Assembly: GCF_002117005.1 (NCBI RefSeq)
Contig: NZ_CP021023.1
Span: 2,466,995 to 2,530,994, forward strand
Source of the DNA: Sedimentisphaera salicampi
Lineage (GTDB): Bacteria > Planctomycetota > Phycisphaerae > Sedimentisphaerales > Sedimentisphaeraceae
Direction of reading: 5' to 3'
DNA: 64,000 bases
The position numbers and the translations under genes were made by a program. The notes beneath the pieces were generated by a model. The model saw nothing but the letters and a program-made list of their open reading frames with translations, was not told where the DNA came from and searched no databases. Positions 43,315-50,924 of the stretch are shown in pieces (position 1 is the first letter of the stretch; every line of letters begins with the position of its first letter).

Positions 43315-45639
43315 TTATTTAGATACCGGCCAGAGAAGCTCTCCTGGCCAAAGCTCTGAAAGATTGATTAAATCGTCGGAATCTACATCACCATCCTGAT
43401 CGAAATCGCAGGATTTAGGCATATCGTACGGCTGGACAACGCTGCCAGTTTCGCCTTTTGCAAGATAAACAATTTCTTCCTGAGTTAATGCGTAGGAATA
43501 AACCCTGAATTCGTCCATCTTTCCTGTAAAATAATCAGACCAGCTGTTTGCCCCTACAAGAGCTATATTTGAATCGGCAAGAAGTGTAGGTTCATCGGCA
43601 CCGCGTTTCTCAGCGGTGAGAACACCGTCAACATATATCTTCATTGTTCCCTCAACGGCATCCTGAACAAAGGCATAGTGATGCCACTGGCCAACCGCAT
43701 CAACCGGGTCAAAGCTGTGTGAGGCAAGATATCCGTTAGTGCCGGTATTCATAACCAAGCTTCCGCCAAAATTAGGTACTGAAGCCCTAAGTACGTTATC
43801 ACCGGTACTATTTACGTACAATCTGAAAACTCCTGCATTTGCTGGAGCCTGCTGCTGAGATTTAACCCACATTGAAACGGTTGCTTCTTCTGGTTCAGCC
43901 AGTTCGCCAAATGTAAGCCCCCATACATAAAGCAGATAACTCCCGTCAAATACTATGCTCGAATTACCTTCTACAGATTCATCAAAGCTGTCCTCGGTGT
44001 CCCAAATAATATTTTCGTTATTACAGTCAGCTGAATTCCCTGAATGATCTACCACTTGTTCACCGCTGGCAGAATCAAATTTATACCAGCACCTCAAATA
44101 GTTGGGATCTTCGGAAGGTTTTACCGCATTTACTGTCTCATCTGCGGCAAAATAATTATCCGCAAACCATGAGAAATCCGCAAAGGTAAGAAGTTCATCC
44201 TGATTCAAATCTTCGGGAAAATTCTCAGCTGCATAGAACGGCGGCATAACCCTGAAATCGTCCACATAAAGTGTACCGCTCAAACCAGACTCGGGATTCT
44301 CGCTGCTGCCTATTTGGATAGATATGCTGATAATATCGGTTACATCAACGCCGAGCGAAGTCAGCTCATTATTTAAAAATCTTGCTTCAGCCCATTTCAG
44401 GTATGAAGGGAAATCCACTTCCATCACAGCAGATTCGGATGAACCGTCTTCGAACTCAACATATACAGGAGCCTCGTCTGAGCCGCTGCCTGATAGGAAA
44501 AACATTGAATTGTAAGCAAAAGTAAACTCTGTCATATCAAGCGGCTCTGCAAAAGACCTTGTAACCAGTGCATATCCCGGAGACATTGAGGTGTCGTAAT
44601 TTACTGCAAGTGCTCCGTATTCCATCTCGTTTTGATCCCAGTGAATGAAATTTGGGTCATTCTCCATTGAAGCCGCTGAATTGGCAGTCCAATTGACCGC
44701 CAGCGGATCTTGGATGTAGCTGTTTACTTCAGAAGAAGAAAAAGTCCAGACAATACCCTTTGAAACTGAAGAGTCTGAGTTTACCTCATCAATTCTCCAG
44801 TAATAAGTGGTATCGGGCTCAATAGCCGCCTCTAAACTCTCATTGCCTAACGTAAAATTGCCCACATACTCTGGACTTGATGTGTCTGCTGAATCAACAT
44901 CTTCGAAAGACTCGCCAAAAAATACATCATGGCTCACAGCATCATTTCCAGCGATCCAGCTTAGCTGAATTTCCTTGTAACTATCCACACGCTCAACAAC
45001 TTCACCTTCTTCGTCCAGAGGAGTATCAGCCGGCTCTGGAGCACGAGCCTGATTAGGATTCAGCGGCGAATAAAGTGCATATCCAAAAGCGTGAACTGGT
45101 TTATTGTTCTTCTTGCTGTATATGAAAAACTCCGCATTTTCCGAATCAGCCACCCATTCATAAGTGCCAATATTTAGAGCATTTGCATTATCTCCAGATC
45201 CGAAATTAAATACCAAACTTTCACCCTGGGGGGCATCAATTGCGTATTTAAGCCATCCCCATGGCCATGCAGTTACAATCTGAAAACGGTATTCAACTCC
45301 CGGTATCAGGTCGCTGAATGAGATTGTCATACCGTATTCTTTGAAAACAGAAGCACGGTTCAGAAATCTGTCATAATTTTCATCGGCCCCTGAATAATAG
45401 CCTAAGCCGTCCGAATACCAATTGCTGCCTGATATGTTGCTGTAATCAGTATCAAAATTAACACCGGCTATTTCTGCTTCATTAGGCTCGTTTGCCAGAT
45501 TACTGGCTTTGATCTGATAGCCGCTTGAATCCAGATAGACACCCAGATCAGTGGGATCTACATTGCGATCCTCCTCCCATGTCCCAGAAAAACAGGAAAC
45601 TGCCATAACTGCAACCAAAAAAAACGTTACTCTCTTCAT
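43315..45639 (-). CDS. Secreted multidomain LamG/dockerin-like protein (upstream paralogue)
   Basis: This 774-residue protein has a Sec signal (FFLVAVMAVSCFSG). The architecture matches its neighbour: N-terminal beta domain at about 20-190 with FNFGSGDN and AFGYALY; fibronectin-like part ending TYYWRIDEVNSDSS near 285; carbohydrate-binding-like part with LYVDDFRVMPPFYAAENFPEDL near 460; calcium loop DLNQDELLTFADF; LamG domain at about 530-730 (SMWVKSQQQ, WHHYAFVQD, MDEFRVYSYALT); and C-terminal loop DFDQDGDVDSDDL. Overall sequence identity is modest, so the duplication is old. It lies 56 bases downstream of fecR with GAGGTG as ribosome site. Likely role: outer-surface glycan binding or cell-surface display. 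Confidence 0.78.
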   Translation of the reverse strand: MKRVTFFLVAVMAVSCFSGTWEEDRNVDPTDLGVYLDSSGYQIKASNLANEPNEAEIAGVNFDTDYSNISGSNWYSDGLGYYSGADENYDRFLNRASVFKEYGMTISFSDLIPGVEYRFQIVTAWPWGWLKYAIDAPQGESLVFNFGSGDNANALNIGTYEWVADSENAEFFIYSKKNNKPVHAFGYALYSPLNPNQARAPEPADTPLDEEGEVVERVDSYKEIQLSWIAGNDAVSHDVFFGESFEDVDSADTSSPEYVGNFTLGNESLEAAIEPDTTYYWRIDEVNSDSSVSKGIVWTFSSSEVNSYIQDPLAVNWTANSAASMENDPNFIHWDQNEMEYGALAVNYDTSMSPGYALVTRSFAEPLDMTEFTFAYNSMFFLSGSGSDEAPVYVEFEDGSSESAVMEVDFPSYLKWAEARFLNNELTSLGVDVTDIISISIQIGSSENPESGLSGTLYVDDFRVMPPFYAAENFPEDLNQDELLTFADFSWFADNYFAADETVNAVKPSEDPNYLRCWYKFDSASGEQVVDHSGNSADCNNENIIWDTEDSFDESVEGNSSIVFDGSYLLYVWGLTFGELAEPEEATVSMWVKSQQQAPANAGVFRLYVNSTGDNVLRASVPNFGGSLVMNTGTNGYLASHSFDPVDAVGQWHHYAFVQDAVEGTMKIYVDGVLTAEKRGADEPTLLADSNIALVGANSWSDYFTGKMDEFRVYSYALTQEEIVYLAKGETGSVVQPYDMPKSCDFDQDGDVDSDDLINLSELWPGELLWPVSK

Positions 45640-45695
45640 AATTCACCTCATTAAAAAATTAAAAAAACTGTTAAAAACCAAATACTTTTGCAATG

Positions 45696-47246
45696 TTATT
45701 CGCCTTCAGTGGCTTCAATTTCTTCCAAGAAATAGCCGAACAATCTGGATTTCGTGTACTTATCCTTTGATGCTAAAATCATTATCTCTGCATCTTCTCT
45801 GTGAGCTTTCCACTCGAAGCTTGCTACACCGTAATTATTTGGATCACTGGAAAACCACCACATATACTCTCTATTGACACCATAAAAATTGATCCCGCTC
45901 CACTTGTCTTCTAAACCTACTATGAGAGATATTTTGTAGCGTTTTTCTGGAACAAGATTGTTGATTTTTATCATCACTCTTCTTCCTGAAGCCGCTTTAA
46001 TATCCAGATATGAATAAAAGAGATTATTAGAAAATTCATTGCTGCCGGCAGGAATCTCTTGTGTCTGGGAAATTCTTGTTGCTTTGTTGGAGTAAAAACT
46101 GCGGTCAGCAACAAAACTTAAGCCCTTTGTATTAACTGAAACTGCATCCTTCCCAAAATTCTCTGCCTTTATAATTTTCCCTTCAACATTAAAGCCATCT
46201 TCAAGAGATTTGAGCGTTCTTCTTTGCCATTTTCCAACTTCAATAACTTTGTTTCCTCTGTAAATTACGCCTTTATCAGAAGAAAAATCTTCAGTAAAAA
46301 AATTCTTTTTTAGGTCAATCCACTGTGTCCACATATCAGCTACCTGCGTACAGGCATCTCCCTCTTTCACTTCCAAAACTGAAGAATACTCCTCATTTTC
46401 ATTTTTAGGGTAGAAGTTGGTTCTTCCCTTTTTAACGTGCAGCTCAGTAGAATCGTCGTCGTCATCCACAAAAATTCCAAATTCGGTTCCTAAATCTACA
46501 ATCTTAGAATTAGGAGTAAAAACCTGAAACCCTATTGCTCTTTCTGGAACTTTTGCGTAGAAGCTGCCCCTTTTCAGTTCAATATTCCCTTCCTTCAAAA
46601 GCTTGAAATTCGCAGGAGACTCTATAACAGCTTGTGTGCCTTTATCAAATGAAAGCTTGATAATTCCTGACTGAATTTTGAATAAGCCGTCAGAGGGGAA
46701 TATCTTTTTACCTTTTTCTAATTCATTTTCAGAGTTAGGGCCAAAATTGATTACATCTTTTACAACAGCAGAATCTTGAAAGTTTCTGATTTGCCCTGAA
46801 TTTCCGCTCGTTCTTACATAGTTCTCTACGGCAATCATGGAGACTAAAAATAACAAACCAGCAACCGCTAACCAGAAGATCCGTTTTCCCCTGCCTTCAA
46901 TCTTTCTTGGTGCAGCAGGAATTTTGCAAGCTGTTTTCTTTATTTCCTGAGTTTCATCTCTAACTCCCCGTCTTAAACACGGGGCTTTTTTTTCCCATGA
47001 TGCAAGCTCAAGCCACAGATTAATATCCTGTTCAATATCTGAAGAATTATCAGCCTCATATTTTAGAAGAGCATCCCCATTTTTAAGCTTAGTAAAAACA
47101 GTGAGATAATCGTAATAATACTTTCTTGCTTCGGAGCTATTTTCCAACAGTTTAAACATAGATTCCATCTGCTCTGGGCTGGCCTTGCCCTCAAGACTGC
47201 TTAGAATCAATCTGCTTAGCGAACCTTTGTTTATCTTCTTTGCCAT
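45696..47246 (-). CDS. FecR-domain anti-sigma-type protein with LamG-protein-like outer domain
   Basis: This 516-residue single-pass membrane regulator has a cytosolic N-terminus (about 1-120) that should bind the ECF sigma factor, a membrane helix at about 123-143 (IFWLAVAGLLFLVSMIAV), and a FecR domain at about 190-300 with IESPANFKLLKEGNIELKRG and VVDLGTEFGIFV-like sequence (IVDLGTEFGIF). The C-terminal domain at about 330-513 resembles the N-terminal domain of the two LamG proteins downstream: INNLVPEKRYKISLIV and a late LFGYFLEEIE correspond to FSNLPVGFELKVRI and LMGYALI. The start codon overlaps the sigma stop by one base (TAATG). It transmits an outside signal to the sigma factor. Confidence 0.85.
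   Translation of the reverse strand: MAKKINKGSLSRLILSSLEGKASPEQMESMFKLLENSSEARKYYYDYLTVFTKLKNGDALLKYEADNSSDIEQDINLWLELASWEKKAPCLRRGVRDETQEIKKTACKIPAAPRKIEGRGKRIFWLAVAGLLFLVSMIAVENYVRTSGNSGQIRNFQDSAVVKDVINFGPNSENELEKGKKIFPSDGLFKIQSGIIKLSFDKGTQAVIESPANFKLLKEGNIELKRGSFYAKVPERAIGFQVFTPNSKIVDLGTEFGIFVDDDDDSTELHVKKGRTNFYPKNENEEYSSVLEVKEGDACTQVADMWTQWIDLKKNFFTEDFSSDKGVIYRGNKVIEVGKWQRRTLKSLEDGFNVEGKIIKAENFGKDAVSVNTKGLSFVADRSFYSNKATRISQTQEIPAGSNEFSNNLFYSYLDIKAASGRRVMIKINNLVPEKRYKISLIVGLEDKWSGINFYGVNREYMWWFSSDPNNYGVASFEWKAHREDAEIMILASKDKYTKSRLFGYFLEEIEATEGE
46966..46993 (+). terminator. Antisense intrinsic-terminator-like hairpin inside fecR
   Basis: On the plus strand CCCCGT and ACGGGG (7-base loop) are followed by C and eight T residues, a textbook terminator, but it lies within fecR, which is read from the other strand. 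In protein it encodes the odd stretch KKAPCLRRGVRD at about 86-97. It could end an antisense transcript, or be a palindromic insertion that stayed in frame. Confidence 0.45.
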
Positions 47247-47749
47247 TAGTTTTCAGAGATTTTTCTGCCTATGCATCTTGCTAGTGTATCGTGAATCCTA
47301 GCCAGCTTTCGGAATGTCATATTAATAGACATACCAAGATTGCAGGCTATTTCCTTTAATGTACTACCTTTTTCATACCTCATAAAGAGCATCTTTCTCT
47401 CGTTTTTGGATATAAGCTGGATGCATTCCTGGAGAAGTTTCTCCTGCTGGGTTTCATTATTGCCTCCAGAAAAAGACTCTTCCTCTATCAGTTTCACCAG
47501 ATCATCTCCAAGATAGTTCATTCTTCTTTTTTTTCGCCAGAAATTTCTGATGCAATTCCTCGCTATGCCTCTTCCCCATCCTACAAAACTGCTATTGTCG
47601 TCATAAGTATCGAGTTTTCTCCACATTATGAGAGTGGTTTCTTGAAGAATGTCCTCTGCATCTGAGGCATTGGGAACTAAAAATATAATATATTGATAGA
47701 TGAACTTGCTTTCAGTCAGAATTTTTTGGGTGAACTGTTCTGAATTCAT
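47246..47749 (-). CDS. ECF-type RNA polymerase sigma factor
   Basis: This 167-residue sigma-70-family factor has region 2 (about 15-80) with DAEDILQETTLIMWRKLDTYD and SFVGWGRGIARN, and region 4 (about 110-165) with LLQECIQLISKNERKMLFMRYEKGSTLKEIACNLGMS, the -35-binding helix-turn-helix. It is of the short planctomycete/verrucomicrobial type. It heads a five-gene run (sigma, FecR, two LamG proteins, sulfatase) and is coupled to fecR by a TAATG overlap, so it probably drives its own operon under FecR control. No ordinary TTGACA/TATAAT promoter is visible in the AT-rich gap 47750-47904, which fits autoregulation through an ECF promoter. Confidence 0.9.
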   Translation of the reverse strand: MNSEQFTQKILTESKFIYQYIIFLVPNASDAEDILQETTLIMWRKLDTYDDNSSFVGWGRGIARNCIRNFWRKKRRMNYLGDDLVKLIEEESFSGGNNETQQEKLLQECIQLISKNERKMLFMRYEKGSTLKEIACNLGMSINMTFRKLARIHDTLARCIGRKISEN

Positions 47750-47904
47750 AAAATTATCCTAAGCCTTGAATCTGCTATCCTACAAAGTATTCGCATACGA
47801 AATGAGTTTTTTCTAAAAAAATTATTATTATTTGAAAAAATTCATAAAAAGTTTATTCAGGCTTTGAATAATAGTTTATGTGGGATTTGTTATGTAGAGG
47901 CTTT

Positions 47905-48780
47905 TCAGCCTAAGGGTTTGTACCAGAGGTTCATTGATTCGATTCGTCCGGAGATGTTTGTGTTGTTGATGAGTGTTCCGCCGTATTTGTAGCCGGCGCG
48001 GGCGAAGGTGAAATTCATACCGTGCGAAACGGCTCTTGCAATTGTGTAGGCGGTTTTAATGCCTTTAGCAGCTTCGCATTTCTCCATTTCTGCAAGCAGG
48101 ATGCCGGCAAGCCCCATACCTCTGCTCTGGGGCAGGGCTGCGAAATCTGTCATCTCGGCATTATTCTTTTCGAGGTCTTTCTCCGCAGAGCTCAGGGCGA
48201 TAATCTCGCCATTTTCATTGCGGACGCAGTAATAACTCACGTTGTCGTGCATAGTTTCCAGCAGGTAATCGGGGTCGTGAATAGGAAAAGGGTAGGTCTC
48301 GAATACCTTGCGATAAACCTCGGCCATATTTTCACAGTCTTCCCTGAGGCATTCCTGCAGAGCAAAGCCTTCAGGAAGCTTTTTCAGCGACTGTTTCATG
48401 GCCGCACCTTTGGACACGATCTCGTTTATCAAGTCCAGCTCGTCGCTGCGGGCTCTTTCCGGCTTGAGAAATTTGCTCATAAACACTCCGTGTTCTTTCC
48501 CGCTGTAGAATTTTGGGATAAGGCCTTCCGTTCTGAAGCCCTGCCTGCGGAAATGTGAGCTTTTGGAAAGAGGCGTCTTGGCAAAAATCTTGCCAAGACC
48601 TTCACCTCTTGCAAATTCCTCTATGTTAATCAGGAAATCAGGGAAAGCGGCGTTTCCGGTGTCCATGATATACACCCTGTCGCTCAAGACGCCGTACTGC
48701 ACCTGAGCGCCTTCGAAATCGATAACCCTGTCCTGATATTCGCTGTTGTTTTGATTATTGATAAGAATCTCTCCGCTCAT
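47905..48780 (-). CDS. ablB: Beta-lysine N6-acetyltransferase
   Basis: AblB acetylates beta-lysine to Nε-acetyl-β-lysine, a compatible solute made under salt stress. The protein of 291 residues has a family-specific N-terminal domain with [22 protein letters not shown] and [17 protein letters not shown], and a GNAT acyl-CoA-binding core with [18 protein letters not shown] near 225-242. Start ATG 48780 gives MSGEILINN and a 26-base overlap with ablA; an upstream in-frame ATG at 48819 lies deeper in ablA and is less likely. The gene pair and order match ablA-ablB operons. A small hairpin (AGGCT/AGCCT) spans its stop codon without a T tract. Confidence 0.9.
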   Translation of the reverse strand: MSGEILINNQNNSEYQDRVIDFEGAQVQYGVLSDRVYIMDTGNAAFPDFLINIEEFARGEGLGKIFAKTPLSKSSHFRRQGFRTEGLIPKFYSGKEHGVFMSKFLKPERARSDELDLINEIVSKGAAMKQSLKKLPEGFALQECLREDCENMAEVYRKVFETYPFPIHDPDYLLETMHDNVSYYCVRNENGEIIALSSAEKDLEKNNAEMTDFAALPQSRGMGLAGILLAEMEKCEAAKGIKTAYTIARAVSHGMNFTFARAGYKYGGTLINNTNISGRIESMNLWYKPLG

Positions 48781-50068
48781 GTCGCGAGTTGTTCTCCGGC
48801 ACAAGTGAGATGGTCTCATCGTAATCGCCGAGCAGCTTGCTTATGCCGAGGCTCTTATATTCATCGGCATCATCAAGGGACAGCTGGAGATTACACTTCT
48901 CGCATTTCCTGTCGCAAAATGACGGCTCGTATGAATTCGGCTCGTTGTATGTTGTAATAACGCCTTCATAATTCCTCAGCACCACCTTGTTGGTGGACCA
49001 TGAGATGAGATAATTCGGCATAACAGGAATCTTTCCGCCTCCGCCCGGGGCATCTATAACGTACGTAGGCACGCAGAAGCCGCTGGTATGGCCGATAAGG
49101 CTCTCGATAATCTCGATTCCCTTACCTATTGGTGTGCGGAAATGGCTCAGCCCTTCGGAAAGGTCGCACTGATACAGGTAATACGGCCGAACCCTGTTGT
49201 ATGCAAGCTTATGCACAAGAGCACGCATAATACGAGGGCAGTCGTTCACGCCTGCAAGCAGAACAGACTGATTCCCGAGAGGGAGGCCGCCGTCTGCCAT
49301 AAGGCGCAATGCCCTTCTGGATGAGGAGGTGATTTCCCTCGGGTGGTTGAAGTGTGTATTAACCCAAACAGGCTGATGCTTTTTGAGTATTTCAACCAGC
49401 TCTGGGGTAATCCTCTGGGGGAGAACTACTGGAGTTCTCGTGCCGATCCTGATGATCTCAACGCTCTCAATAGCGCGCAGCTCGGTGAGCAGCCAGTCTA
49501 TCATATTATCGGAGAGCAGGAACGGATCCCCGCCGCTGAGAAGCACGTCGCGTATCTGCGGGTGGTTCTTTATATATTCGATTCCCGCAAGAAGCTCCTT
49601 TTTGTTGGGTATGCTGTCTTTATCGCCCACTCTCCTCTTGCGGGTACAGTGCCTGCAGTACATCGAGCACGTATTGGACACCATAAAGAGAACCCTGTCC
49701 GGGTAGCGGTGGGTGATGCACTCCATGGGGCTGTCGTTGTCTTCGTGGAGGGGGTCTTCCATGTCGTATTCATCAATATCCAGCTCCTTGCCGGAGGGGA
49801 AACCCTGCATAAATATCGGGTCGTTCAAAATATCATCGGTGTTTATCAGAGAGAGATAGTAAGGGGTGATAGACATCGGAAACTTCTTTACAGTTTTCTT
49901 AAACTGCTCGTGAACTTCCTCCGGAAGCTTAACTTCCAGAAGTTCTTCAAAAGTTTTAAGGTCGTGTACGCAGTGTTTTATCTGCCATTTCCAGTCCTGC
50001 CACTTAGAAAGAGCGGCATCGCTGTCTATATTGTCGAAAATTTGTCTTTGATTCGAAGTAAGTTTCAA
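48755..50068 (-). CDS. ablA: Lysine 2,3-aminomutase
   Basis: This radical-SAM, PLP enzyme converts L-lysine to beta-lysine. Its 437 residues carry the [4Fe-4S] motif CSMYCRHC (Cys134, 138, 141), [10 protein letters not shown] for SAM binding, the PLP-lysine segment [14 protein letters not shown] near 340, and C-terminal CDRKCEKC Cys residues. Iron-sulphur radical chemistry suits an anaerobe. It lies between marR (27-base gap) and ablB (overlap), so the operon makes Nε-acetyl-β-lysine. Lysine fermentation is an alternative role for aminomutases, but no kamD/kamE or kce genes are present and the AblB partner favours osmoprotection. Confidence 0.94.
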   Translation of the reverse strand: MKLTSNQRQIFDNIDSDAALSKWQDWKWQIKHCVHDLKTFEELLEVKLPEEVHEQFKKTVKKFPMSITPYYLSLINTDDILNDPIFMQGFPSGKELDIDEYDMEDPLHEDNDSPMECITHRYPDRVLFMVSNTCSMYCRHCTRKRRVGDKDSIPNKKELLAGIEYIKNHPQIRDVLLSGGDPFLLSDNMIDWLLTELRAIESVEIIRIGTRTPVVLPQRITPELVEILKKHQPVWVNTHFNHPREITSSSRRALRLMADGGLPLGNQSVLLAGVNDCPRIMRALVHKLAYNRVRPYYLYQCDLSEGLSHFRTPIGKGIEIIESLIGHTSGFCVPTYVIDAPGGGGKIPVMPNYLISWSTNKVVLRNYEGVITTYNEPNSYEPSFCDRKCEKCNLQLSLDDADEYKSLGISKLLGDYDETISLVPENNSRHERRDSYQ

Positions 50069-50095
50069 AAAATTCCTTTCAATTTAACCACAAAT

Positions 50096-50569
50096 TTATC
50101 CCGGAAGCAAATTAGGCGAGGCATCTATATCCTCAGCTTCCATAAGCAGTACCATCCTCTCCATGGAAAGGGCAATTGCTGCCTGTTCAAGCTCAGGGAG
50201 CTTTCTAAGCTGCTTTTCCACCGTTTCCTGAAGGAGAGGAGGAGCTTTTTTGATTATTTCTTTTCCATGATCTGTGAGTTCCAGATAAACCTTCCTTCTG
50301 TCCTTTTTGGATCTTTGCCGCCGAACCAAGCTCTTGGCCTCCAGCCTGTCGGCTATTCCGTTTACAGTACTTGCGCCGAGATTAACATCTCTGGACAGCT
50401 CAGACATCGTCTTTTCAGGTCTCCTCGCCAGGGAATAAAGACACAACATCTGTGGAACTGTAACATTAAATTTTGAATTGATCCTGCGGGAATGAATATC
50501 AACCGCTCTGATGATTCTTCTAACAGAGCGAAGTATTCTAACTTCGTAATCAGTCTCGCTGATTTCCAT
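50096..50569 (-). CDS. MarR-family transcriptional regulator of the abl operon
   Basis: This 157-residue winged-helix dimer-type regulator has the recognition helix in LSRDVNLGASTVNGIADRLEAKSLV at about 58-82 and the wing RRQRSKKDRRKVYLELTDHGKEI at 83-105, both classic MarR. The N- and C-terminal helices would form the dimer. It is the first gene of marR-ablA-ablB behind a consensus promoter, so it probably controls its own operon. The signal could be osmotic or ionic, but this is inference. Confidence 0.9.
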   Translation of the reverse strand: MEISETDYEVRILRSVRRIIRAVDIHSRRINSKFNVTVPQMLCLYSLARRPEKTMSELSRDVNLGASTVNGIADRLEAKSLVRRQRSKKDRRKVYLELTDHGKEIIKKAPPLLQETVEKQLRKLPELEQAAIALSMERMVLLMEAEDIDASPNLLPG

Positions 50570-50617
50570 AATTGCTTTCTATCCAGAAAGGTTTTTGCCA
50601 AAACTATTTCTACACAA

Positions 50618-50645
50618 ATTATATCACATCAAAGCACAATGTCAA
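50618..50645 (-). promoter_or_regulatory. Consensus promoter of marR-ablA-ablB
   Basis: On the minus strand TTGACA (50645-50640) and TATAAT (50623-50618) with a 16-base spacer match consensus at all 12 positions. Such a strong promoter next to a MarR gene suggests repression by MarR as the control. Confidence 0.8.
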
Positions 50646-50924
50646 GCCAAAATATAAGGGGGAATACAAAACCAGCGAACTCAAGAAACTTAAATCCCTG
50701 TTTATAGCCTGCTCCTGTGCTGCAAAAAATGATAATTACTTTAGCGTAGTCCGCAAGGGCGAACCCGTTAAACATTCGCACAGAGAACACATGCTGCTTA
50801 CCGCCGGCTTTTCACGTTTCGCAATCTTACAGCTGGGAGCCTTCGCTCCGACGCTGTTTTCCGCGGGCATTTTCCGCTTCGATAAGACTTCACGGGAGCA
50901 GATTGCTGCAGCTTCCAAACAAAT
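50646..50924. other. Gap without a supported gene
   Basis: Between the marR promoter and the valS stop. A plus-strand frame (50572-51030) is open across it but has no ribosome site, crosses the promoter and runs antisense into valS. No terminator for valS was found. Confidence 0.4.

Noticed and set aside
49343-50476. Plus-strand open frame (about 377 codons) opposite ablA and marR
   Set aside because: It crosses two well-supported genes and their junction, and has no motif or ribosome site.
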